From Planctomycetaceae bacterium (GTDB lineage Bacteria > Planctomycetota > Planctomycetia > Planctomycetales > Planctomycetaceae): DNA of 64,000 bases. The notes beneath the pieces were generated by a model, which saw only the letters and a list, made by a program, of their open reading frames with translations, made no database searches and was not told the origin of the DNA. Of this stretch, positions 1-8,622 are shown in pieces. The position numbers and the translations under genes are program-made. Location: positions 496,001-560,000 of the forward strand of contig CP051247.1 in the NCBI GenBank assembly GCA_017795105.1, in the 5' to 3' direction. Within the stretch, counting starts at the first letter, position 1, and the number at the start of each line of letters is the position of its first letter.

Positions 1-668
1 GACAGAGCCGTGGTATCAAACGCCACGCCGAGCCCGCTCGTCACTTCACCGAGCGACTGATCGAGCTGATCAGGCGTCACATTGGCGATGGCGATCGTAA
101 TTCCCATCACGGTCCCCAGAAAGCCGACGATTGGAATCGCCCAGCTGATCGTGTTCACCAGACCGAGTTTCTGCTGAGCCCGATCGAGTTCCAGCTCGGC
201 GGCGTGCCGCATCTGCGATTCGAGCTGTTCGTGCGATCCCGTCTCCTGAACCAGAGCAGCCGCCTCCCACAATCGGCGGCCGGCAATGGAATTCACGATT
301 CCGGCTTTGACTGTTGCCAGAGAATCGAGAATCGATTCGGCGAGCATCGGCCCCGAATTCCGAATCGAACGCCGAGCAGCCAGCAACTCACGGCACTCGC
401 CGAGTGCATGCGATTCCGCTTTGAGATCGAGTGCCCGAAACAGCAGCGTGGCCATGCCGATGAAGAACATCGCGACAGTCACATATTCCAGCGGGTGGCT
501 GCAGCAGTAGCGAATCAGCAGGGCCTGCTGAAACGGCAGCACTGGCAGTGTCATGTAGAACAGCACGCACGCGACCGTTCCCCAGAGCAGGGGGCTGCGG
601 CCGATTTTCTGAACGAGCAGCGGGTTTGACGCCGGATTGCGATGGTGGGCTTCAGGGTGGGAGGTCAT
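1..668 (-). CDS. MotA/TolQ/ExbB proton channel family protein (C-terminus cut by window edge)
   Basis: The reading frame starts at an ATG at 668 and runs off the left edge, giving 222 visible residues. Three hydrophobic segments lie near residues 27-46, 57-78 and 175-195. The last is followed by the family pattern GFLGTVMGI and then GLGVAFDTTAL, where MotA/TolQ/ExbB proteins place their pore-lining helices. These proteins form inner-membrane proton channels that energise an ExbD/TolR-like partner; such a partner would be expected beyond the edge (inference). The cytoplasmic stretch between helices 2 and 3 is Ala/Glu/Arg-rich, as usual. The family is clear, but ExbB, TolQ and MotA cannot be told apart from this fragment. 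Confidence 0.85.
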   Translation of the reverse strand, partial: MTSHPEAHHRNPASNPLLVQKIGRSPLLWGTVACVLFYMTLPVLPFQQALLIRYCCSHPLEYVTVAMFFIGMATLLFRALDLKAESHALGECRELLAARRSIRNSGPMLAESILDSLATVKAGIVNSIAGRRLWEAAALVQETGSHEQLESQMRHAAELELDRAQQKLGLVNTISWAIPIVGFLGTVMGITIAIANVTPDQLDQSLGEVTSGLGVAFDTTAL

Positions 669-935
669 TGTTCGCCTCTTGCAGACAGGGAAACCGCCGC
701 CGAAGCCTGCATCCCCATCAACAGGACGATCTTCGGCGCGCTATCCCTACAATCGGCGTTTCACCCGTCACGACCTGAAAAGGCCATCCACAAAACGCAT
801 CTTACCCAGTCCTCCACGCCATCGCAGCCAGGGTGGCCCGGCCGTTTTCCGGCCGGGTGACGAAGTCACAAGAGGCAGCGCCATGTGTGTTCTGCGTTTC
901 AACAGCTTTCACTATCCGAAATCTTGCCACGCACG
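669..935. other. Intergenic region holding a hairpin repeat
   Basis: No convincing gene lies between the ExbB-like gene and the end of the phosphatase gene. The stretch contains the composite hairpin repeat at 837-876, which is listed separately. Confidence 0.6.
837..876 (+). repeat. Intergenic hairpin repeat, copy A
   Basis: A perfect 8-bp stem (CCCGGCCG, loop TTTTC, CGGCCGGG; 837-857) runs into a second hairpin, GTGAC-GAA-GTCAC (857-869). Bases 855-876 are identical over 22 nt to 23911-23932. The left part, GGTGGCCCG-n-CCG...CGG-n-CGGGT, recurs with a different stem base pair and loop on the minus strand at 24015-24042. It lies downstream of the phosphatase gene stop, so it may also end that transcript, although there is no U-run. 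Confidence 0.6.
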
Positions 936-2810
936 CTATTCGGATTCAGACTCACTCTTCTTTCGCGGAATCGAAATCGCCTCCGCGTACGCCAGCTTTC
1001 CGGTTCTCCCTTCATAATACTGAAAAATCACCTGCGGATGCGGGTAGGTCACCAGTCGTTTTCCGCCCAGCTTCGGCGGCATGTTGAAGACGTTGTTCAC
1101 CTGAATCACGCAGTAATAGGGATACAGCCGCTCGAGCCGCGGCAAGTCGGCCAGGACGTAGCTCGACCAGCGAATGTCGATTTCCCGTGGTCCCGACTGA
1201 AACAGTCCGGTCGCGGGACGGTCCGCTTCATCCAGTTCCGGGACGTGATTGACCGAGTTGTGCGGCCCGACGCAGAATTCCCAGACCTGATCGGTGATCT
1301 GAATCGCGAAGCTGTTGTGGAGATCGCCCGTCATCACGAAGACCGGTTTATTGAGCGAGTCCCAGGTGTTGATCAGCGTTTCCCGCTCGTCGAGAAAGGC
1401 GACCCAGGCTTCTTCCTTATTCTGCTCATCGAACTCAAAACCACCGGCTCCACTGTGGGGAATCGTAAACGGCACGCTCGACACGACGAAGAAAAACTCG
1501 GCGTCGCTCTCCTTCATCGTGTTCAGCAGCCACTCGCGCTGTGCCATGCCGAGCATCGTGAGCCCCTTCTTGTCCGGCTCGCGAATGTCGTGCATCTCAC
1601 GATGGCTGCGGGTATCGAGCAGAAAGAAGTGGCAGTTCGCAATTTTGAAGTCGCCATAGTTACGGCGACCGATTGAATAAGCCGCCGTCCCATCGGCCGC
1701 GGCTTCATGCGACAGCTGGAGCGTGTGTTTGTCGATCACCTTGACGATGTCGTAGACCCGCGAGTTCGGATCGCCTTCCTCGTCTTTGTCATACTCGATG
1801 TCATTCACACCAGCAGTCGGCGTTCCCCAGTGAACGTGCAGATTCGACATTTCATTTAGGGGAAGAGCGGTGAAGTCCGCCTTCGGATCGTGCAGGCGAT
1901 CGCTCCCTGCCTTGAATTTTGCATTCCCGAAGTGAATAGGATGATTGAACTCCTTGGGATTCGCCCAGCCGAGATAGTCGTCCCATGCTTCAGTGCCAAT
2001 ATCACGGAATACACTGCGTCGATGCCGGCGACCGGCGGAACCGGCTCCCCAGATGTCGTTGACCAGTTCGTGATCATCAAACGTGAACATGCTCGGGACC
2101 TGCCGATACCACTGAGCCATCGGCACGCCACGTTCGAGGTAGAGTCGATAGTTCTCCCAGACACCCACAATCGTGGGCATCACCTCGACGACATCCGGAA
2201 TCTGGTCTTCTTTTAACCGCTGCTCGGACGCCCACACATCGACCGGTGTGTCCCGAAGTTCTTCGTACAGCCAGTCGCCATTCATGATGGAGAAGTCGAC
2301 ATCCTCGGCGACTTCGCGAAGCATCGTCTTATACAGCGGCAATGAATGCCCGATTCCGTGCTGAGGGTTCTGGTTCGCACACGATCCGAATTCAAACTTG
2401 AAGTTGAACAGGCCTTCCGGATTGTGCTCTGCATCTCGCGAAGACTCGGCGGAGGGCAGGGTTCGGAATGAATTCACGCTCCCCTGCGGATAGTCCTCGA
2501 CGAACACCTGATAGTAATACCGGGTCTCGGGCTTCAGCCCCGTAAGCTTCGCCACGCCGGTGTTGTCATCGGCCAGTTCGGTTGTGGGGCCTTCCGCCGA
2601 CTGATCCATCTTCAGCGGATCGAGTCCGTATCGCACGGTGAACTTCGTCGGACTCGATGTCCGAGCCCAGACCTGCATGGAATCCGCCGAGGGATGTCCC
2701 AGCATCGGGCCGTGGGTCATCGTAGGAGGATCAGCCGCCTCGGCAAAAGCGGTCCAGAATCCGAAGCAGAGCAGCAGGAGAATGCGAGCCGGGACACCTG
2801 ACAGACTCAT
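936..2810 (-). CDS. PhoD-like (alkaline phosphatase D family) secreted phosphatase
   Basis: A 624-residue protein read from an ATG at 2810, with AAGGA nine bases upstream. The frame stays open further upstream, but that extension lacks a signal sequence, whereas this start begins a clear signal peptide (hydrophobic to about residue 20, cleavage after AFAEA). An N-terminal fibronectin-like/PhoD_N region (about 30-120) precedes the metallophosphatase domain. Metal-site blocks typical of PhoD are visible: FGSCAN, MNGDWLYEE, FTFDDHELVNDIWG, and near the C-terminus VMTGDLHNSF. PhoD enzymes are Ca/Fe-dependent phosphodiesterases/monoesterases acting outside the cytoplasm on organic phosphate. The substrate here is unknown. 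It appears to be a single-gene unit. Confidence 0.88.
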   Translation of the reverse strand: MSLSGVPARILLLLCFGFWTAFAEAADPPTMTHGPMLGHPSADSMQVWARTSSPTKFTVRYGLDPLKMDQSAEGPTTELADDNTGVAKLTGLKPETRYYYQVFVEDYPQGSVNSFRTLPSAESSRDAEHNPEGLFNFKFEFGSCANQNPQHGIGHSLPLYKTMLREVAEDVDFSIMNGDWLYEELRDTPVDVWASEQRLKEDQIPDVVEVMPTIVGVWENYRLYLERGVPMAQWYRQVPSMFTFDDHELVNDIWGAGSAGRRHRRSVFRDIGTEAWDDYLGWANPKEFNHPIHFGNAKFKAGSDRLHDPKADFTALPLNEMSNLHVHWGTPTAGVNDIEYDKDEEGDPNSRVYDIVKVIDKHTLQLSHEAAADGTAAYSIGRRNYGDFKIANCHFFLLDTRSHREMHDIREPDKKGLTMLGMAQREWLLNTMKESDAEFFFVVSSVPFTIPHSGAGGFEFDEQNKEEAWVAFLDERETLINTWDSLNKPVFVMTGDLHNSFAIQITDQVWEFCVGPHNSVNHVPELDEADRPATGLFQSGPREIDIRWSSYVLADLPRLERLYPYYCVIQVNNVFNMPPKLGGKRLVTYPHPQVIFQYYEGRTGKLAYAEAISIPRKKSESESE

Positions 2811-3140
2811 CAGCGGTTCCTTTACAGAGCAGTCGATTTTGATGGGATTGGGAACCCGCAACGTATCGGCTTTCACGAGACCTGTCCACGATCTGAGTGA
2901 AATCGGCTCGCAACATGAACTCACGCGACCCCGAAACATTGCTATCTCCGCTCAGACAACATGGCATGCCTCCCCGCACGTCCATTACAATACAGCTGCC
3001 CGGACGCCTCCGCTGCCACCATCTGCCAGTGCCACGTTCTTGAATGGATAATCGCTCCGTCCGCATCAGTGCCACGATTCGGGCGAGAATTCGATCCTGT
3101 GCGGACAATCGGTCGAGCGAACCGCTCGATGTAATCAGGT
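2811..3140. other. Intergenic region between divergent genes
   Basis: About 330 bases separate the divergent phosphatase and kinase genes and must hold both promoters. I see no convincing -35/-10 pair, hairpin or small gene in it. Confidence 0.5.
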
Positions 3141-6100
3141 ATGACAGGTCATCCTCACAAACAGACTCATCAACTGGAGTTGAACCAGCTGATCGACCGC
3201 CTCTGCGATCAGTTCGAAGGATGCTGGCTGGACGGTCGGAAGCCACGGATCGAAGACTATCTGCAACAGGTCGATGCCGCCCATCACTCGGAAGTTCTCT
3301 GGGAACTGCTCGCACTCGAAGTCGAACTGCGGCAGAAGAACGGAGAGATTCCCGGGCAGACCGAGTATCTCGACCGATTCCGAGAACTGAGTCACGTGGT
3401 CGATGAAGTCTTCCGCGTTCAGGAAACGGCCATCGCCCGCACGGCCAGCAGTCTCGCCCCCTCTGCACGCATTGAAACAAAGACCACCGAGTTCAACGGC
3501 ACCGATCGCTTTCAGATTCTTGCCAAGCTGGGGCAGGGGGGATTCGGTCAGGTCTACAAGGTCTTCGATCAGCTTTATCAGGAAGAGTGTGCCCTGAAGG
3601 TCCTCACGGTCCCGGAAGGAGGATCGCTGTATCGCTTCAAACGTGAGTTCCGCACGCTGGCGAGTCTGCACCATCCCAATCTGATGCGGCTCAAAGAACT
3701 CATTGCCGAGCGCGATGTCTGGTTCTTCACGATGGAGCTCATCGATGGCGTCCCGATGAATCGGGCTCTGCCTCAACCGGGCGGCAGCGGATTTCAGGAC
3801 CGGCTCAATCTGCTAATCGCAAAATACTTCGGCCAGCTGCTCGATGGTCTCGAGGTGCTCCACTCGGCGGGATTCGTGCATCGTGATCTCAAACCGGCCA
3901 ATGTCCTCGTTACCAGAGAAGGCCGTGTCGTCATCCTCGACCTGGGACTCGTCTCGACAATTCAGACCGCCTTTCCGGAATGGCAGCAGAGCATTGAATG
4001 CGGCATCGCTGGAACAATCGCCTACATGGCCCCCGAACAGTTCCGTGAACAATTCAGCACGTCGAGCGACATGTATGCTGTCGGCACGATGCTCTTCGAA
4101 TGCCTGACCGGCCGGCGGCCCTTCGACGGATCCCCGCTGGCGATGATCGAAGCCAAGCAGCAGATGGACGCTCCGTTACCGAGCAGCATCATTCCAACGG
4201 TATCGGGAACACTGAATCGGCTGTGTGCGGAACTGCTGCACCGCGATCCCGAGCAGCGGCCAGATATCGCGGGCGTTCGAAACGGGCTCCACGTTCAATC
4301 CACGAATCCCACGACGGCTGCAAAGAGCTCCGCCGGCAGCCGTCCGCTGTTAATCGGACGAGATGCTGAACTTGAGACTCTGAACGATGTTGCCAGTCGC
4401 CTGGAACGCGGCCAGCCGGCGATCGCCTTCGTGCACGGTCTCTCGGGCGTCGGCAAGACCGCTCTCGTCGATGAGTTCCTGCATCGATTCGCGAACCGGC
4501 ACGACAATGCACTGGTCCTGAGCAGCCGCTGTTACGAACGCGAGTCCGTTCCGCACAAGGCGTTCGATGGCATCATCGATTCGATCAGCCGCCACCTGAA
4601 TCGACTGAAGCCGGCCGAGGCGTCGCTGTTGTTGCCGCGACACACCGGCGATCTCGCTCGACTCTTCCCGGTGCTTCAGCGCGTCGAAGCGGTCGAAGAG
4701 GAAGTCAAACGGTATCGCATGCCGTCCGATCTTCAGGAATCGCGCCGACGGGCGATCCATGCTCTGCAGGAGTTGCTGGCGTCACTGGCTGACCGCTATC
4801 AACTCGTGTTGACCATCGATGACCTGCAGTGGGGAGACCGAGACAGTGCCCGTCTGCTACAGGACATTTTCTTCGGCAAGGATGCTCCGCCGCTGATGCT
4901 CATCGCCACCTATCGCAGCGATGAACGCGAGTGGAGCGAATGCCTGAAGGTCATCTTTGGCCCCGCCTCAGATTCGGATTCGACAACTCTGCTGCAGCAT
5001 TGCGTTCAGATTTCGCTCGGCGAGCTGACTGCATCCGATGCCGAGAAGCTGGCCCAGACGATCCTCGGCAAAGGGGCCGGTCAGTCCAATGACGCGGAAC
5101 GGATTGCCCGCGAAGCAGGCGGAAGCCCGTATTTCATCCGGGAGCTGATCCGGCACAAACAGACGGCTGGCGAAGACTTCCGGACACTCGACGAAGCCAT
5201 TCTGAGTCGAGTGCACAGCCTCGAAAGTTGCTCGCGGCAACTGCTGGAACTCATCGCCCTGAATGGCCAGCCGCTGCCGATCATTGAAGCGATCGAAGCC
5301 TCACAGGCGAAACGTTCGCACCTGGACATCCTGCGGGATGAGAACTTCATCCGCACGAGCGGGTCCACCGGGGAGGATTATGTCGAATGCTATCACGATC
5401 GCATTCGTGAGTCGGTCTCCACCATCATCGGAGAATCCCGACGACGCGAGATCCACGAGTCATTGGCCGCGACACTCGCCAAGACCGATCGCGTCGATGC
5501 CCAGACGCTGGGACGACACTACGAGGCCGCCGGCCTACGCGATCGGGCCGTCGAGTACTATCGGCAGGCCGCTGAAGCAGCCATGGGGCGGCTCGCCTTC
5601 GATCAGGCGGCCCGCCTGTTCCAGCGTATTCTCGAACTCACCGACGGAACCGATCCGGGCGAACGATCGCTGGCCCACGAGCGGATCGCGGAAGCCTATG
5701 CCCGGGACGGGCAGGGCGAGAAAGCCGCGGAGCATTATGAACGGGCTGCCAGCCTCGCTCCCGATTCCGACCGTCAGTTCGAACTCAGCCGACTGGCGAT
5801 GATGCGTCTGTTTCAGGTCGGCAAACTGGCCAAAGCACATCGACTGCTCGAATCGCTGCTCGGTGACGTTAACCTTTCCTATCCGCGTTCGATGAGTCAG
5901 GTTGTTCGTGGGATTCTGCAGGAACGTCTGCTGCAATCCCGCCAGCTGAAACCGGTCACCTCTCTGTTTCGCCGAAGAACGGAGAAGGTCGCCATTCAAC
6001 GGATGAAGACCTGCTGGGCGGCGGCTCAGAGCTTAAGCATTCTCGATCCAGTGCGCGGCTGTTACTTCCAGCACGTCGGCGTGCGTGAGAACGAGGCGGC

Positions 6101-7175
6101 TCCGCATCTGGTCGAAGCTCATCAGCTGCAGGCCTACGGAGCCTGCCTGATCGCCGCCACCGGGAAACCGTCGGATATCAGACGCTCGCGGCAGATCCTG
6201 CAGGACCTCCGCACGTCGCCGCATTACTCGGGAGACGTGTATGTCGAAACCTTCGTGGAGATGTGCGAAGGGGCGATTGATTACCTGACGTCCGATTTCG
6301 ACCGGGCCATCGAACGCTGCACACATGCCATGTCGAGTTATCTCGAACATTGCCCCGAAGCCTGGTGGGAAGCCGACCTGAGCCGCATGTTCGCATTGTT
6401 TTCCGCTAACTTCTCAGGAAACGTCAGCCGGATTCATCAGCTCGCCAGTATCGATCCACAGACGCAGTCGAAACGGGACACGACCTATTACGACCTGATG
6501 CTCCGCGGCGTCTCTGAAATCGTCCGCGATATGGCCAGCGACGACCTCCGCCAGACCGAACGTCGCACCAAAGATCTGGCTCGGCTGCTCGACTTCAACG
6601 AGTTCAACAATCTGCACTTCAATTACTACCTGAGACATCTTTGGGAACTGCGCTACCAGCAGGAACACCGCGAGTGCTGGGAGACAACGGTCCGTATCGA
6701 GAAGCCGTTTCGATCGGCGTTGCTGCAATCGCACCACTGGTCGCGGCACGCATACAGTCTGCATCGGGCAGGGGCGGCGATCTCAACGCTGGCAGATACG
6801 GCCCAAAGAAACGGGGATTCACTGAAGTTGACGTCTCGCCTCCGTGAGGACGTGCAGACACACCTCCGCAAACTGCGTCGTGAGTCGAGCCGCTGTTGCT
6901 CCGCGGAAGCCGACCTGCTGGAAGCTGGCCTGCTGACTCTTGATCCCTCGCCAGATCGGAGCGAGATCGCCACACGACTCAAACGGGCCCTCGCCGGATT
7001 CCGTGAAGTCAAACTGAGCATGTACGAAGCCATCTGCCACGATCGACTCGCCCGGCTCGGCCAGCCAGAGTCCGCCAGAACCGCAACCGATGACGCTCGG
7101 AATTACATCCGCGATCACGGCATCGTCAATCCGGATCGATTCTTCGCCGTGTTTTCGCCCGGCAGATGGGAATAG
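3141..7175 (+). CDS. Serine/threonine protein kinase with AAA/NACHT-like ATPase and TPR region
   Basis: A 1344-residue multidomain protein. Residues 1-120 are a helical N-terminal region. Residues 123-383 form a Hanks-type kinase with the Gly loop GQGGFGQV (131-138), Lys153, the catalytic loop HRDLKPAN (247-254) and DLG (267-269) in place of DFG. An AAA_16-type ATPase follows, with Walker A GLSGVGKT (433-440) and Walker B LVLTIDD (555-561). After about residue 790 there are TPR-like helices. The key catalytic residues are present, so activity is likely. No transmembrane segment is evident, so it is probably cytoplasmic. The architecture resembles the large PknK-type signalling kinases common in planctomycetes; its substrate is unknown. 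The ATG has only a weak AGG-type ribosome site two bases upstream, so the exact start is uncertain. Confidence 0.9.
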   Translation: MTGHPHKQTHQLELNQLIDRLCDQFEGCWLDGRKPRIEDYLQQVDAAHHSEVLWELLALEVELRQKNGEIPGQTEYLDRFRELSHVVDEVFRVQETAIARTASSLAPSARIETKTTEFNGTDRFQILAKLGQGGFGQVYKVFDQLYQEECALKVLTVPEGGSLYRFKREFRTLASLHHPNLMRLKELIAERDVWFFTMELIDGVPMNRALPQPGGSGFQDRLNLLIAKYFGQLLDGLEVLHSAGFVHRDLKPANVLVTREGRVVILDLGLVSTIQTAFPEWQQSIECGIAGTIAYMAPEQFREQFSTSSDMYAVGTMLFECLTGRRPFDGSPLAMIEAKQQMDAPLPSSIIPTVSGTLNRLCAELLHRDPEQRPDIAGVRNGLHVQSTNPTTAAKSSAGSRPLLIGRDAELETLNDVASRLERGQPAIAFVHGLSGVGKTALVDEFLHRFANRHDNALVLSSRCYERESVPHKAFDGIIDSISRHLNRLKPAEASLLLPRHTGDLARLFPVLQRVEAVEEEVKRYRMPSDLQESRRRAIHALQELLASLADRYQLVLTIDDLQWGDRDSARLLQDIFFGKDAPPLMLIATYRSDEREWSECLKVIFGPASDSDSTTLLQHCVQISLGELTASDAEKLAQTILGKGAGQSNDAERIAREAGGSPYFIRELIRHKQTAGEDFRTLDEAILSRVHSLESCSRQLLELIALNGQPLPIIEAIEASQAKRSHLDILRDENFIRTSGSTGEDYVECYHDRIRESVSTIIGESRRREIHESLAATLAKTDRVDAQTLGRHYEAAGLRDRAVEYYRQAAEAAMGRLAFDQAARLFQRILELTDGTDPGERSLAHERIAEAYARDGQGEKAAEHYERAASLAPDSDRQFELSRLAMMRLFQVGKLAKAHRLLESLLGDVNLSYPRSMSQVVRGILQERLLQSRQLKPVTSLFRRRTEKVAIQRMKTCWAAAQSLSILDPVRGCYFQHVGVRENEAAPHLVEAHQLQAYGACLIAATGKPSDIRRSRQILQDLRTSPHYSGDVYVETFVEMCEGAIDYLTSDFDRAIERCTHAMSSYLEHCPEAWWEADLSRMFALFSANFSGNVSRIHQLASIDPQTQSKRDTTYYDLMLRGVSEIVRDMASDDLRQTERRTKDLARLLDFNEFNNLHFNYYLRHLWELRYQQEHRECWETTVRIEKPFRSALLQSHHWSRHAYSLHRAGAAISTLADTAQRNGDSLKLTSRLREDVQTHLRKLRRESSRCCSAEADLLEAGLLTLDPSPDRSEIATRLKRALAGFREVKLSMYEAICHDRLARLGQPESARTATDDARNYIRDHGIVNPDRFFAVFSPGRWE

Positions 7176-7211
7176 CCCATCTCCAGAATTGCCAGTCGAC
7201 ATCCCAACCCA

Positions 7212-7256
7212 AAGCGTGAGCGAGGGCTGAGTTAACCGTCGCCCTCGCTCCCGCTT
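7212..7256. terminator. Hairpin between convergent genes (possible bidirectional terminator or repeat)
   Basis: Sixteen-base arms, AAGCGTGAGCGAGGGC (7212-7227) and GCCCTCGCTCCCGCTT (7241-7256), pair with one mismatch around a 13-base loop. The hairpin lies between the kinase stop and the thioredoxin-like gene stop. There is no real U-run on either strand, so termination is an inference from position. Confidence 0.5.
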
Positions 7257-7293
7257 CGGGTGAAGAAGTCCAGCTCAGCTCGACCGCGTCAGT

Positions 7294-7845
7294 CTACTCG
7301 AGTGCAGCTCGGATAGCGTCGGCCATTTCTTCGCGGGAGTCGTAGTTCCACACGACTCGACCCGATCGGCCAATCACCCAGGCTCGGGGAATGTACTCGG
7401 CCTTGAATCCGACCAGGGTCTCCGCCGCTCCGTAGCCATTCGGCCAGGTGATCCCAGTATCATCGAGAAAGCTCTCGATGGCGGGCAGAGAGTCCTCCCC
7501 CTGGCTGGTCAGTCCGATGAAGACCACGTCATCGCGGTCCTTGAACTCGTTATACGTCGCCACGAGATGCGGGGCTTCCTTACGGCAGGGAAGACACCAG
7601 GTGGCCCATTCATCGACAACAATCACTTTGCCTTCCAGGTCAGCCGGCGGCTCGCCATTTACCCAACCCTGAGCAGTGATCGCCGGAGCTTCTTCGCCGA
7701 CAGCCAGCCCTCCGGTCTGAGGTCCGACCGCACGTTGCATCGACCAGACGAAAAACGCGCCCGCCGCAACCACGGCCAGGATTGCCAGCGAGAGACCCCA
7801 CACGCCAGATTTCGGGTTCCCTGCGGGGGCAGATTGTTCACTCAT
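7294..7845 (-). CDS. TlpA/ResA-like membrane-anchored thioredoxin-fold protein
   Basis: A 183-residue protein with one N-terminal transmembrane anchor (about residues 15-35) and a thioredoxin-like AhpC/TSA-TlpA domain. The redox motif is WCLPC, within EWATWCLPCRKEAPHL. The late cis-Pro region reads YIPRAWVIGRSG. Family members face the periplasm and reduce or isomerise disulfides in exported proteins, often during cytochrome c maturation; the client here is unknown. Its ATG overlaps the 3' end of the upstream methyltransferase gene by eight bases, so the two are very probably translationally coupled. Confidence 0.88.
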   Translation of the reverse strand: MSEQSAPAGNPKSGVWGLSLAILAVVAAGAFFVWSMQRAVGPQTGGLAVGEEAPAITAQGWVNGEPPADLEGKVIVVDEWATWCLPCRKEAPHLVATYNEFKDRDDVVFIGLTSQGEDSLPAIESFLDDTGITWPNGYGAAETLVGFKAEYIPRAWVIGRSGRVVWNYDSREEMADAIRAALE

Positions 7846-8599
7846 CGTCGGCCTTTGACTTCCGTGTAAAAATCATCAAATGCTGTCGCGGCAGCTCGTC
7901 GAATGTCCTGGTATGTTCAAGCCCAAATTCCGGACGCGTCATCTCTTTAATCGACTGTTTCTCAGTCATCTTATGAACCAGCTTAATCGGAACTTTGGGA
8001 TCTTCCAGACGGTATTCCACCAGCGCAATCCGGCCATTGGGTTTCAGGGCAGCCGCCATGTTCTTGACCATCGCATGCGGAAACTCGAACTCGTGGTAGA
8101 CATCGACCATCAGAATCAGGTCGACTGACTCTGGCTTCAGTTCCGGGCTGTCGGGAGCCCCAAGATGCAAATCGATATTGGTCACGCCGGCGGCTTCCAT
8201 CCGGGTCTGCAGTCGCAGCAACATTTCCCGCTGAATGTCAACGGCGACGACCTTACCGCCGGGAGCTACCTGCGGTGCCATTCGCAGCGTGAGCACGCCA
8301 CTGCCCGCTCCAATATCGGCAACAACCATGCCCGGTTTCAGATCGAGCAGTTTGACGAGCAGCGACAGGTTCTCCTCCTCTTCGCGTTCGGGACGCTCCA
8401 GCCAGAGGGCTCCCTGATGCCCCATCACGTGCGCAATCTCGCGCCCCATGTAGAACTTGCCGATCCCATTCGGATCGTGATCCTCTTTCCATTCGTAGAG
8501 GTCGGGATTTGTATCAGCCGGCTCGGCTGCCGAGCAAGTCACCGGGCTCACCCCAATGACCAGAACGAGAAACAGGTTTCGCCAGAGACTTCGATTCAT
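7838..8599 (-). CDS. Class I SAM-dependent methyltransferase with an export signal
   Basis: A 253-residue protein. The Rossmann methyltransferase signature VVADIGAGSG (motif I) is followed by VVAVDIQ (motif II region) and VDLILMVDVYHEF (motif IV region). The N-terminus is a typical signal peptide: a short positive start, the hydrophobic run LFLVLVIGVSPV and cleavage near CSAAEP. A GAGGA ribosome site lies upstream of the ATG. A methyltransferase with an export signal is odd, because SAM is cytoplasmic; the product may be membrane-tethered or use another cofactor. It sits 23 bases after mnmG and overlaps the thioredoxin-like gene. The substrate is unknown. Confidence 0.8.
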   Translation of the reverse strand: MNRSLWRNLFLVLVIGVSPVTCSAAEPADTNPDLYEWKEDHDPNGIGKFYMGREIAHVMGHQGALWLERPEREEEENLSLLVKLLDLKPGMVVADIGAGSGVLTLRMAPQVAPGGKVVAVDIQREMLLRLQTRMEAAGVTNIDLHLGAPDSPELKPESVDLILMVDVYHEFEFPHAMVKNMAAALKPNGRIALVEYRLEDPKVPIKLVHKMTEKQSIKEMTRPEFGLEHTRTFDELPRQHLMIFTRKSKADDE

Positions 8600-8622
8600 A
8601 ATCCGTCCTCACAGGGTTCGGT

